A stretch of DNA of 64,000 nt from Dryococelus australis (lineage: Eukaryota > Arthropoda > Insecta > Phasmatodea > Phasmatidae), in assembly GCA_029891345.1 (NCBI GenBank), contig CM057009.1, forward strand, positions 307,250,666 through 307,314,665, given 5' to 3'. The translations under genes and the position numbers were made by a program. The notes beneath the pieces are model-generated. The model did not search any database. It saw only the letters and a program-made list of their open reading frames with translations, and was not told the DNA's origin. Numbering within the stretch: the first letter of the stretch is position 1; each line of letters begins with the position of its first letter. Positions 9,973-20,496 of the stretch are shown in pieces.

Positions 9973-12900
9973 GTATTATCATACTCGGATTACTTTTGAT
10001 AAGCATGTTGGCTAGTAAAATGGGCCAGAATACAATGCCACCTCTTGGGAAGAATTGAGATTAGTGGTGTGGAGAATCGCTCAACTTCAGAATGACATTA
10101 AACGTCTGCAGGAGGTCAATACATTTACTCAGCTGCAGTTTCGTAACTGAGACAACACATACGTACTGAAAACTATAATATACGAAAGAAATCCTTTAAA
10201 CTGCTACCTTTGGTGCAAATTAATATTTATTTACTGTGAACAAAAGCAGCTCAAAGAATATTTTTTTATTTGCCACAACGAAAGGTAATATTACCATAAA
10301 ACAAAAACGTATAAAGAAGACCTTTATTAGCAGCAAACTTATGTTTCTGTAACATTCACTTTGAATTAAGGCTACATTGTGTTGCTGCAAACAAAACAAC
10401 CTCAAAGAAATGGTTCTGTTTGTCGTACAGAATACTATGTACGGATTTTTTTTTAGAGTGCAGCGCAGGCGATAGGGATCCTTTCACATCACACAGTAGC
10501 CAATAAGACACAAGGCACGTTCCCAGAGCCTCTCGCAGCCAATCTCAGAATTGGTAGGCCCACATGAAAAGAATTGCTACGCCTTTTCGCCTCTGTGGAC
10601 TGACCTACTCTGTGGTTCACTGCTCTTCCAGCAGAATACATTAGCCGGCATGAAAGTTTAGGTTGGGATACTGTTCATGTCTGGATAAACTTCATTCTCA
10701 CCGACGAATTCGAAATGAATTCAGCAAGTGAATAGTTGTCAGACAACTTACTTATAACAATGGTGAACCGGGTTCCATTTCCTGCGGGATTATCTTCAGC
10801 TCTTCGCATGCGAGTGACGTGGCAGACGTTGCCTTTTGCTATCGCATTTCTTCAATAGTCTATCCCATCGGCGCCAAAGGCCTCGGATCTTAACCCTAGC
10901 CCGATCATCTTACTTCCCCTCACACCTACAGCAGATTAATGTCCATAAGTAGTTGCCACGCCCCTAAGTACCGAAAATTATTTACATTAGTTTACATATT
11001 TCACGCATTTTAAGCTGCCTGTAAATGTTACTTCTTGGCATGAGGCCAGTTCTATTCTTTGTTATGCAGGTAGACATCGTGTTAAAATGAGCATTTACTG
11101 CTTAACGCGGTACAGTATGTCACAGTACCGTAACTTAATAGAACGACAGGAAGTAAAACTGTCATTCCATCTAACCAGTGGGAATCGGGAACGATTAGCA
11201 AGACACTTAGGTGGTTATATCTGAAACACGTTGCATCATGTATGAGTAAAAATGAACTAGAACGCAAAACAATTATTGCCGCCATCTCGCAAGCAGACAA
11301 GAAAAGCTTTGGGAGGTCATGACTGATACTTGGGGTCGCTAAGAAATCAGCATAGTACATTTCCAGTATATCGTTATACCACCTCTTTACGATTAACAGT
11401 TTTCCTCTTAGATGAATGAGGCCTAAATCTGTATATTATATCAATAAACATTGTCAGAAAACAATACTTTCCATTTTTCATATGCCTAGAGAATAAGTAA
11501 CTACTTTGAAGTAGCTAAAGAAGTTAAGTTTCCAATTCATTGTGCAATATTGATCTATGTCCATGACCACTACACTGGAATAGATTTTGCACATCGAGAG
11601 TCTTGGGAAAAAAAAAAACCTAAAGGAGTGTTATGGAATCTGAACAATTTCGTCATTAATATAGAAATATTGTACAAGTGAATTTATATTTTCATTAGTA
11701 TCGTTTAGTTTATATTATTGATAAACAAACATTTATTCCAATATTTCATTTTTTTGGAAGTGAATTCGGCCGTTTTTATTTATCAAACAAACACATATAT
11801 TTAATTAATTAAATAGAGCATATAAATAAAATTTCAGAACAATAGTTGCTAAAAGTTTACATTTTGTATGTATTAAAACATTGTATCCAATATAACTCTA
11901 AAACTCTTGTCAACATTTAACCACAGGTTTTTAAGAGTGTTGTAAGAAGAGGTGAATCATGAATATTATTTGACAGTCACTTATGTAAGGCTACCAGAGT
12001 TTGTTGATATTACTTTAAATACCCAATAAATATCTTTCTCAGTGTTTATTGATGTATTTTCTTATTATTTATTTCATTCATGTCGGACATTAATTTTAAT
12101 AATGGCGTGTTTTTCAAACTGTTAATGTGTCATATCATCTCTCAATAACTCTACTACAGTTATGAACCAAACTTTATAGGCGGACGCTATCTAATATAAG
12201 CATTATTCAACAACCAATAGCCTATTTTCAATTTTTTTTTAGTATCAGGGCATAAACGAACTTTATTTGTAAGACTACTCCAATCATTTCTCAGGAATTA
12301 TTCAGCCAATTATCATTAACTCTGTATCTCGAGTAATGATATTGTGGGTCATATATGTTCATGGCGTTAAAACAAATCACTAATTTTCAAAATTCCTGCA
12401 ATATTAATACATTATAGACTTATACTGTTCATATGAAACTATACGAGTGAATAACGAAACTTAAAATGAACTTAAAGACCGATTAAAACCGGATCGACAT
12501 ACTGGTAGAAACTAATCAATTAATACGCTTCGTTTTTAAATCAATTTATCTGAAAATTTACGAGTTGGTGCAGCCTGAAGAATGAAGGTTTTAAATTATA
12601 TACCAGGAACTTCTCAAATTGAATCCTACACACTTTTATTTGTATGAAAACAATTATGGTTACGGCTTAAACTGAAGACTTTATCAAATTATCAGGCTCC
12701 TTTTTTAATGGAGTTTTCACCTTACTTTAATCATCATATGCCAATTTTTAGAAGCGTTATATCGATTAAAATCAAGCTCTTGAAATTTGGAAAACAAAAT
12801 TAGAGCATTCAAATTCAATAATGAATATCACCTTTCATCAGCAAAATTAAGCGACAGTACAACATTAAAATAATGCTTACCAAGCATTTTTAAAAAAAGA

Positions 12901-13970
12901 AATTTAGAATCAAGTCTTGCCAAATTCGATACTGAAGAATTTTAATGGAGCGCAACAAGTAGGTTGTGTTTTCTTATCAGAGCACTTTGTATTGTAGAAC
13001 TCGAAGATACGTTATATATTTTGGAGAGAATTGTCATACATCTGTAAAAAAGTTGCTTATTTCCAACTAATGTCCTTATTTACAAATTATTTATATAATA
13101 TATAATGTAAAAGCCTATCATTTTGTATAACATGAATGTTTTGTCACACAGCTTCATACTTGTGTGATTTATCAACTTGACTATCTTATTTGATCTTGAT
13201 CAGATATTATGATCAAGAGTTTGTTAACGTCTATGTGATAATTTTTTAATTTTAATTAGCACTTGAGCAAAGCCAAAAGCGGTTAAGAACACAAAAGAAT
13301 TTGAAAAGATACACAAAAAAATTATTTTCCTACACGAATATTCACTTTTGTAAATGCACATATCTTTTGATCGAAATTTATATTTGTAAATAGATGGACA
13401 GGATGGAGCAGAATTCAATCGACAAATTTCGTGAAGTAATTACTTATGCAAAATGTATTGGCAAAGGAGGGCACTTTCTACCTAAACTGAATATTTAGGT
13501 ATATATGAGTATAAAATCGAATTTTTCAACTCTATCATGGAAAATTATCGGAACGAAGCATATTTAAATTACAATTCTCAGAAAATTATTTTATGTTATC
13601 GAGACATTCAGCTTCAGTGCATAGGCTATACGCAAAATTCCTCTAGCGTGACACACAAACACTGTCATCAGTAGGTGGAACACACCGGTTCTCGATCACT
13701 CGGGAGCAGCATCAGACTAAGTGTCATTTGAATAACATCGGAAGGGTTCGCCACGAAAGACACACAAATTGCCAGCACCCGTTAACCAAGGAAACCGTTC
13801 ATCCCTCCTCCCCCGTGCGTGTGTGTTGTAGTTGGCTGACTGGTTCTCCCACCCCTTCTGAGGTGTACTGTGATTGATTATTAACTGTGGGGGTACTCTT
13901 TTAGTAGCCAAGGTGCCTAAGCGACATTTGTCGGACTTCGAAATATTTCGAGGAATTCTGGAGGGCGAAA
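9973..13970. other. No gene seen; AT-rich intergenic DNA
   Basis: Long AT-rich stretch. Words such as CCAAT occur near 10500-10560. Around 12100-12400 there is text vaguely similar to family-A units ('ctcaataactc', 'gtatctcgag'), too diverged to call. A short GC-richer block lies at 13720-13920. None of the small open frames has codon structure or motifs that support a gene. Confidence 0.4.
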
Positions 13971-13971
13971 G

Positions 13972-14310
13972 GCTAGGGGCGTGGTAAGGAGGAGTAGGGT
14001 TTGACCAGGAGGGTTGAGGATCCGATAAGTCCTTGGTTCGAAACCCATATAGGGTAATTAGGATTAATTACATGCAAATATGTAATTAGTAATTGCATAA
14101 TGAGTTAGTACACATGTTTACCCATCAGCTGGCAAAACTCTACTGACAAGGTTGGAAGGAATGATGAGGGGGTGGTGTTAAGGGGGTTGTAGGGTTCGAT
14201 CAGAAGGGTTGAGTAGTCAGCCCTTGATTCGAGACCCATATATTATAATTAAGCGTAATTAGATGTTAACTGTGTAATGAGTAATTACATTATGAGTAAT
14301 AAGACATAAC
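13972..14310. repeat. Two-copy direct repeat containing a TTCGA-CCC motif
   Basis: Copy 1 (about 13972-14110) and copy 2 (about 14168-14310) share 'ggtggt.aggg', 'gagggttgag', a CTTGRTTCGARACCCATAT core and following 'taattagtaattgcataatgag'-like text. They form the left flank of the degenerate array at 14510-15060. Confidence 0.7.
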
Positions 14311-14509
14311 GAGTAATTGTATAATGAAAAAATATATGTACCAAGGCTAAGTACACCATAATTACACACTAAGTACACATCCTACCCCAAACACTGCTCA
14401 CTCGCAACTGATCTGTGAATCGCCAACATGTTTGGGATATGCATCCATCTTCTCAGATGGTGTTGTTTCCTGCCATGGCTAAGTGATACATGAATACATT
14501 TATACTGAT

Positions 14510-15060
14510 ATACTACCTAATTCGACTCTTCTCGAAGATAATTAAACTCTAAATATATTTATGAAACAGCAAATACTTGCTTCGAACCTCATCGATAGCA
14601 AGGAAAACATAAATATAGTTACACACACCTAAATCATGCTTCGTTTCCCATCGAGGATAATTAAACTGTATTTATACTCTACCAGTACTCGATTCGATCC
14701 CCATCCAGGATAAGGAAAACATAAATATATTTATACTGACCTAAACTTTGCTTCAGTTACCAGCGAGGGTAAATAATGCTTAAATACATTTGTATTGTGT
14801 TATTTAGTGGTTCAATTCCCAACAAGATTAAAACATGTTTACATTTACGATGAAATACTCCTTACTTCGATCCCCATCGTAGGTAATTCACGCTTAAATA
14901 CATTTATACGGTCGCATTCCATGCTTGAACTCCCAGTGAGGGTAAATACCTGTTTACCGATTAAATCTTTGGTTCAACTCCTTTCTAGGATAAGTAAATC
15001 ATAATAAATGTATACACACATCAGCATAGTCCTTGCTTCGATTCCTATTGAAGATAATTA
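14510..15060. repeat. Degenerate ~50-64-bp tandem array with B-box-like core
   Basis: About ten diverged units recur near 14520, 14580, 14640, 14692, 14752, 14808, 14866, 14926, 14973 and 15037. The consensus is roughly CTTGCTTCGATYCCCATCGAGGATAA followed (split here for length) by text such as ATAAATATATTTATAC. The TTCGATYCC core resembles the internal B box of tRNA genes. No A box accompanies the units. Confidence 0.75.
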
Positions 15061-15975
15061 AACCAAAATTACAGAAGATAATTGCACTTGAGCAAGTGCT
15101 TGTAAAAATATATTCAACGTCTATAAAAAATACCATAGTGAATCCCTGCACAAAGTTTAGCAATTAAAAAAAAATTCAAAGTAATTGTGTATCGAGAATA
15201 AATTCATAGACATATAGGGATCAAGTACACATCCGAATAGCTGGGAGTCTGGATGCAGACTGAATTAAAAATACGTATAACTATTCATTCGATCCCAGAC
15301 ATCTTAGACATTAAATAAGAGGGGAATATTTAAGAAAATAACGCAGCCTTTATTAAACATTCCATTAAAGAGATGTGATCTAAGTTTATTGTACTGTGTA
15401 AATAACACCTCACACAATGCCGATGTCGTATTGGAATACTTTAAACATGAATAAATACCGAGGAACCTACAAGAGCCTAGCAGAGATACCCTGCTATTGG
15501 GCGAGAGTGTCGACATTGTTATGCTAGGAGCACTGTGCAGGGCACAGTCCCAGTCGACCAGTAGATGCGAGAGTTCCGGCAGTGGGTGGCTCTATGAAGA
15601 ATGTGGGGTAGGAAGGGCGAGGGTGGGCATGGTTCCATTGACCACCACCAGGCACATCGAAATTATGGCAGGTAAGAGAGAGAACATTCCTCACCCAGCT
15701 CCCGAAGCCGCCACACTGTGCCCCTCGCAGGCCAGACAATACCAAGGAGAGCAGTCGCAGCACTCGAAGCTGAAACAATGACAGCCATCTCCGCATCTAG
15801 CACATCACTGCAACATGAAGAAGCATACAGGAAATGTTCACTGAGGCAAGACATACTCCTACATTAAGGCGAATTCTATCCCCAAAACTTATATTAATAA
15901 ATACAATGTTCAATTGTGTGTAGAGTGTATGTTTTTATGTGTGTCTGAGTGTGTATGTGGATGTGGGCATGTTGA
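15061..15975. other. No confident gene; GC-richer block 15490-15790
   Basis: Open frames cover 15497-15854 on both strands in a locally GC-rich block. None shows a recognisable domain, and both strands being open suggests composition rather than coding. It could be an exon of a host gene, but I see no splice-site support. Confidence 0.3.
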
Positions 15976-16034
15976 CCAAACAATGACAGTATCGCATTGT
16001 GTGGGATACACAATGCGATACTATCAATGTTTGG
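15976..16034. other. Long hairpin (perfect 15-bp stem, 5-nt loop)
   Basis: AGTATCGCATTGTGT (15988-16002) and its exact complement (16008-16022) surround the loop GGGAT. An outer imperfect extension pairs 'ccaaacaatgac' with 'atcaatgtttgg', giving about 27 paired positions per arm. The shape is compatible with a small MITE end-to-end hairpin or a pre-miRNA-like transcript. No transcription evidence is available. Confidence 0.7.
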
Positions 16035-17410
16035 GGAGGATCATCATGGTTGAAGTTGCGTAAAAAATATCACAATGTTACAAGTAAAATACCTTACATA
16101 TGCCTAATTGAAGTACGGCAATAAAAGAATAAAAACCCTTTTAAAAAATAATTCTATTTTCATTTGTTGCATATTAACATTAATATGAATTATAACCCTT
16201 ATACGTTACATAAAATGAAATAATAGCTTCACTCAAAAAAACAACATATACTAAATGTGGTTTCCCGATATGTTTGAGTTAAGAAGTTATGAAAACCAAT
16301 AGCTTTTAAATGCGAAACACCACTTGTGCCGATATCCATGGGCTCGATGACGCAGTAAAACTCAAAGGTCCAACCGCCCTCAAAATACCGGCACAAGAAA
16401 TGATAAAAACATGTGGACCTAGTTGCTACCAGTGTGCATACCAATTGAAAAAGCCAAACCGAACCTGCAAATTTGATTTCCAACATCTATACATAAAATT
16501 AGTGTTAGTCACATTTCATTTTCCAAGGTTTCTAAGTTGATCATAAAATACTTGTGAATATAATTCAGAAAGCTTTTATGTTTACTAGGTTAACCATAAA
16601 AAGTCAAGAAAATCTTTGAGAATTTTATTTAAGGTTATGGAGAGTGAGGATAAGTGAACTATAGACAAAGAGTTATCGAGGCTCGATTATTTTTCATTTT
16701 GAACTCCCAAACTTAACCCACAAGAATCTAACAAAAGTATAACAAGATATATTAAATCATATAACAACATCGATAAAATTTTCAATCTTAACAATTAATC
16801 TCATTATTTTGATTTCCCTTCTTTTTAAGTATTTCTTCTTTTATAAGTACATAGGTTTCTTAAAAAATTAGAGATATTAAAATAACTTGATATCAAGTGG
16901 GGATCCCCAAAAAATTATTGAAATTGTATGTCGACTAGTGACTTTCGGCTTACAGCGAATAAAAGTGTACAGTTGTCCAAAATGGCTGCTTGACATTGTG
17001 GAATAGGCCGAGAAGTTACAGCATACAATTTTCAAAATTTCAGTGTTCACAATATTGTGACCTTGGCGTTCGTGTGCTGTGTCGATAGTAATTTGGTATA
17101 AAAAGACTAAATTAGGTTCATGGGAACATATACGCTTTAAAGTGCATGCAAAACTGCATGCCAAAAAAAAATTAAAATTCATTGCGTGGTGTAGAGCCGA
17201 AACTTGAACTCGGTCGAGGGCAGCATGTTCCTGAATACACTTCAGATGTACAAGTCGATAATACAGGCTGGGATGCAGACAAAGGTCCCAAGCCAGGACC
17301 AAAACTGGTCGCGCTACCTCAGACCTGCATTCGAAGGTGTGGCGAATGTGTCGCGAAGATGTCACATAGGTATCGCATACCGCTACACAAAATTAAAGCA
17401 ATTATATATA
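16035..17410. other. No assignable gene
   Basis: AT-rich with a mixed-composition block at 17180-17400. A 162-codon minus-strand frame (16877-17365) is long for this composition but has no recognisable domain, and a plus-strand frame overlaps it. I leave it unassigned. Confidence 0.3.
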
Positions 17411-18676
17411 TGCTGCGAGTAGTAAGAAATACAGCATTGATGTGCATGGGCGTGGGGTGCAGGATAGTAGGATTCTGCCGGCCGCCATCTTGTTACATCA
17501 CCATCTGCCATATTTTTCCCATTTTTCACTCAAAGTTTCCCTTTTTCCCTAAAAATTGACGAAAATACCCTAAAATATCCCTTTTTCCTTAAACATTTCA
17601 CCTTTTCCTTAAAAATTTCCCATTTTTCCGGAGCAGGCGAGAGGGATTAGTGTCTCCAGGGTCAGGGATCAGTGACCCAGGAGACAGGGATCAGTGATCC
17701 AGGGTCAGACAGGAGACAGGAATCAACGACCCAGCCATCAGGAGAGCAGTACCTATGACCGTAAACATTAGACCCAAAAAAATTCCGAAAAAATTCCAAA
17801 AAATTAAATATTACAAATTTCTGATTAAAATGTATTAACAAGTATTTTTAAATACTTTGATTAACCAAAGGTTACCCCTAGCCCATTCTCATTATGCCAT
17901 CTTGGTAGACGACCGCCATATTGGTAGGCGACCGTAATCTTAGAATACATCATTCATCTGCCATATAGGAAGCCAATAACAATGACCTTGACCATGACCT
18001 TTAATGACCTTGAACATAAAAACATGAGAAAAATGCATAAAAGTCTGCAAGCACAATGCATTACAGGCTAATACCGCCATGTTAGAATCAGAATACCTCA
18101 AACTTAAACTCATGAACTTGACTGACCTTCAAAATCAAAACATTGAGAAAAAACACATGATGTCAACAGGCATAATACATTACAGACTACTACCGCCATG
18201 ACAGATGCAGACTAACTTGATCTTAAACACATGACCTTGAAACTAAAAACTAGAGAAAAATAAAGTCAACAGGCACAATATAATACACTCTACTACCACC
18301 ATATTAGATGCAGACTACCTTGACCTTGACCCAAGACCTTGAATGACATTGACTGGTTCCATCACCCCCACTCCTCCCACCTATACTCATTCCACCATCT
18401 TGATTTTTGTTCGTTATTTGTTTACATGTTTCTGGAGGCTGCCATATTTGTGTATATGTTACTGAATGTGGCCATATTTGTTTTCTTCGTACATAATTTT
18501 TGTATATATATAAATATATGTTACTGGTGGCTGCCATGTTGGGAGGAAGCCATCTTGCTAGGTGCAGTCCTCCATGTTTTTAAATTGTCATTGGTTTTAA
18601 AGTTTGTATCTCCTCTTCGTGCGAGAGCCATATTAGATTTCATAAGTTTACACACCTATGTATGACCAGGTGCCAG
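17411..18676 (+). repeat. Left terminal inverted repeat of the 4.55-kb element
   Basis: The arm has an outer GC-rich tip ('gccggccgccatcttgttacatc'-like), then pyrimidine-rich TTTCCC runs, then repeated 'cagggatcagtgaccc' words at 17640-17730. The inner half has about 110-120-bp tandem units. Roughly 14 GCCAT(C/A/G)TT-type words occur, for example at 17484, 17506, 17896, 17915, 18438 and 18549. TGACCTTGA-type half-sites cluster at 17980-18350. Confidence 0.85.
17957..18350 (+). repeat. ~110-120-bp tandem subrepeats inside the left arm
   Basis: Units start near 18018, 18137 and 18245 with the word 'aaaacat.gagaaaaa'. They then carry 'caacaggcacaata', 'ttacagactactaccgccat' and 'tgcagacta', and end in TGACCTTGA-type half-sites. 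The same units occur reverse-complemented in the right arm around 20940-21350. Confidence 0.75.
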
Positions 18677-18742
18677 CTAGGTGATTAGCTGGTCGGCGAT
18701 TGGGTGATTGGTGTTTGCAATATGGTTGGTTCAACGTCAATA

Positions 18743-18800
18743 TGACGTCATTGGTGTTGCCTATTAGTATATAAGCAGCAGAGAGTTCAGCTGAGTATCT
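18743..18800 (+). promoter_or_regulatory. Core promoter: CRE + TATA box of the zinc-finger gene
   Basis: A perfect palindromic CRE, TGACGTCA, lies at 18743-18750 and a TATA box, TATATAAG, at 18768-18775. An initiator-like TTAGTTT is near 18800, about 30 bp after the TATA box. The promoter sits in the unique centre, just inside the left arm and about 90-110 bp before the ATG at 18885. CRE-bound factors of the ATF/CREB class are the expected ligands. Use in vivo is inferred. Confidence 0.65.
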
Positions 18801-18884
18801 TAGTTTGACAGCAGCTCCCATGAAAGGTAGATAATCTTGGCTAGCTTGGGCCTCTTCGCATAAAAGTGGTATTAAGCATCTTCG

Positions 18885-20165
18885 ATGTCTTCTGGTACTT
18901 CAGAGCTAATGGTAGAAATGGAAGTACCATCGACTTCTTCGGGAGTGGTACCAGCAGTACCATCGACTTCTTCAGGCATGACGCCGACATCACCCTTAAT
19001 TTTCTTTGGGTGGGTCACGTACAGCAGTGAAGCCATCAGCACCGCGACCCAAGACACCAATGTCAAGATTTCGTTGCATGTACTATGATGAAGCCTTTGC
19101 GACTAGCAGCAATGTTAGACGACACGAAAAGCATCAATGCAAGATAAACCAGCTCTTCATGGCATATAAGTGTGAGAAGTGCCTTTGTCTGTTTGCTCGT
19201 ACTGACAAACTAGACCAATATTCGAAAATATGTAAAGGACTTATTCCTCCGCCAGAACAACAAAAAATACATATTCCCGCCACCAAAAACCGGTGATGGA
19301 CTTAAAAGTACTGCTTTGTGCAATGACGATGTAAACATGTGATCGCTACCTTGTGCAGTAAGCGAGGATGTGCATGTGTAGTTCACGGACAATTCGCTGT
19401 CGCTATCGGGTCGGTTGTGCCACTACTGTGGTAAGACATACAGTAAAAGCTGTCATGCGCATAGACACGAGAAGAGTGGTAAATGTACGAAGAAGATACT
19501 TTTGCCTTTTTTGACTATTAGCTGTTACAAATGTGGACATAAGTTCATGTGTTATGGAGTAAAAGATGTTCCAGTCAATGTGCTACTTGAAATACATGAC
19601 CGTCAGAGAAAACAATGTTATGAGTCTTATGACAAACATGTCAAACTGTGTGAAACTCGTGTTCGGGAACCTGTTCATGTTCTAGGCAAACCTAAAGTCA
19701 ATGGATTTGTTCTGAAGCAATCTGCATTCAGGGGCATGTTGAAGGATTGCATTGCCCGAATCTGAAAGTTTCGTCGAAAGATGTTTGTTCTTTCCTGACA
19801 AGTATGAAACAAAATTAAACAATCCATCTTACGGAAGAGATAGAAAAACAGGGGCCTCTATAATTTAATATATGGCTAGAATGCAATAATACAAAAGCGG
19901 AACTGTTGGACGAAAGTATCAACAAGAGGGCATTCAAGACTCCTGTGTACCTATCTATAATGTAAACGACTTCCAAAAAATGTAGAAGATATCATACAAA
20001 AGGGATGTCGCGAGGAAGAAGAAATTAAGATGAAGGGTTCGCACTGGATATGCAATATGGCAAATCATCTGTAGCTGAGAACGAGTGCAAACCAACATCT
20101 TACGAAACAATGTGATTATTTCTTCTTGCCTTTGAAGAAATCACCACAAAGAAATGTTTGTATAT
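18885..20165 (+). pseudogene. C2H2 zinc-finger gene with Maverick-polymerase-N-terminus-like tail, frame-broken
   Basis: The ATG at 18885 opens an acidic, Ser/Thr-rich start with two PSTSSG repeats. The frame changes near 19006, and 19006-19296 encodes two degenerate fingers (first with MYYDEAF and RRHEKHQC, second with YKCEKCLCLF). Two more follow at 19415-19765: one with CHYCGKTY and HRHEKSGKC, then CYKCGHKF...CYESYDKHVKLC. Beyond the stop at 19765 coding-like text continues in other frames to about 20165, with several frame changes and stops. That tail (short words such as SAFRGMLKDC at about 19720 and EEEEIKMKGSHW at about 20020) has the layout I associate with zinc-finger-bearing proteins and polymerase N-termini of Maverick/adintovirus-like elements. 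That link is from recall and untested. The gene is inactive as written unless introns remove the breaks. Confidence 0.65.
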
Positions 20166-20176
20166 AATATTTTCTA

Positions 20177-20182
20177 AATAAA
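20177..20182 (+). terminator. Poly(A) signal AATAAA of the zinc-finger gene
   Basis: AATAAA follows the last coding-like codons by about 15 bp and precedes the right arm by about 310 bp. This fits the 3' end of the single gene in the element. Confidence 0.55.
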
Positions 20183-20496
20183 AATATATTTATTAAATAT
20201 GATGTATTTTAATTTTTATAAAAAAACCTTATGCTTTATACAAAAAATTATTTCAAGTAATAAAAATACTTGCATTAAAAATAAAACAAATAAACAATTA
20301 AATATAATAGTTTACATGCTTTACAGGAATTGTCAATGTTACCATTCAGTGCATGCAGATAGCAGGTGGCATAATCGATACTACATGTGTTGAGAATATA
20401 ATTCAATATGGAGGGAGTCGAACTGAATTGCGTAATTGATGGATCGAATGTGACTTATTAGAGCAACCTATACTTTAAACACATACATTAATATGT

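Noticed and set aside
14510..15060. CRISPR-like array
   Set aside because: Units are degenerate direct repeats without constant-length repeats and unique spacers, and the DNA is eukaryotic.
15497..15854. Overlapping frames of 94, 90 and 63 codons on both strands
   Set aside because: Both strands are open because the block is GC-rich. No motif or splice signal supports a gene.
16877..17365. 162-codon minus-strand frame
   Set aside because: It has no recognisable domain, overlaps an open frame on the other strand, and lies next to an element boundary. It is probably chance.
17182..17559. 125-codon plus-strand frame
   Set aside because: It runs from unique flank into the left terminal repeat, and its end mirrors the frame at 21733-21981. 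It is a by-product of the repeat.
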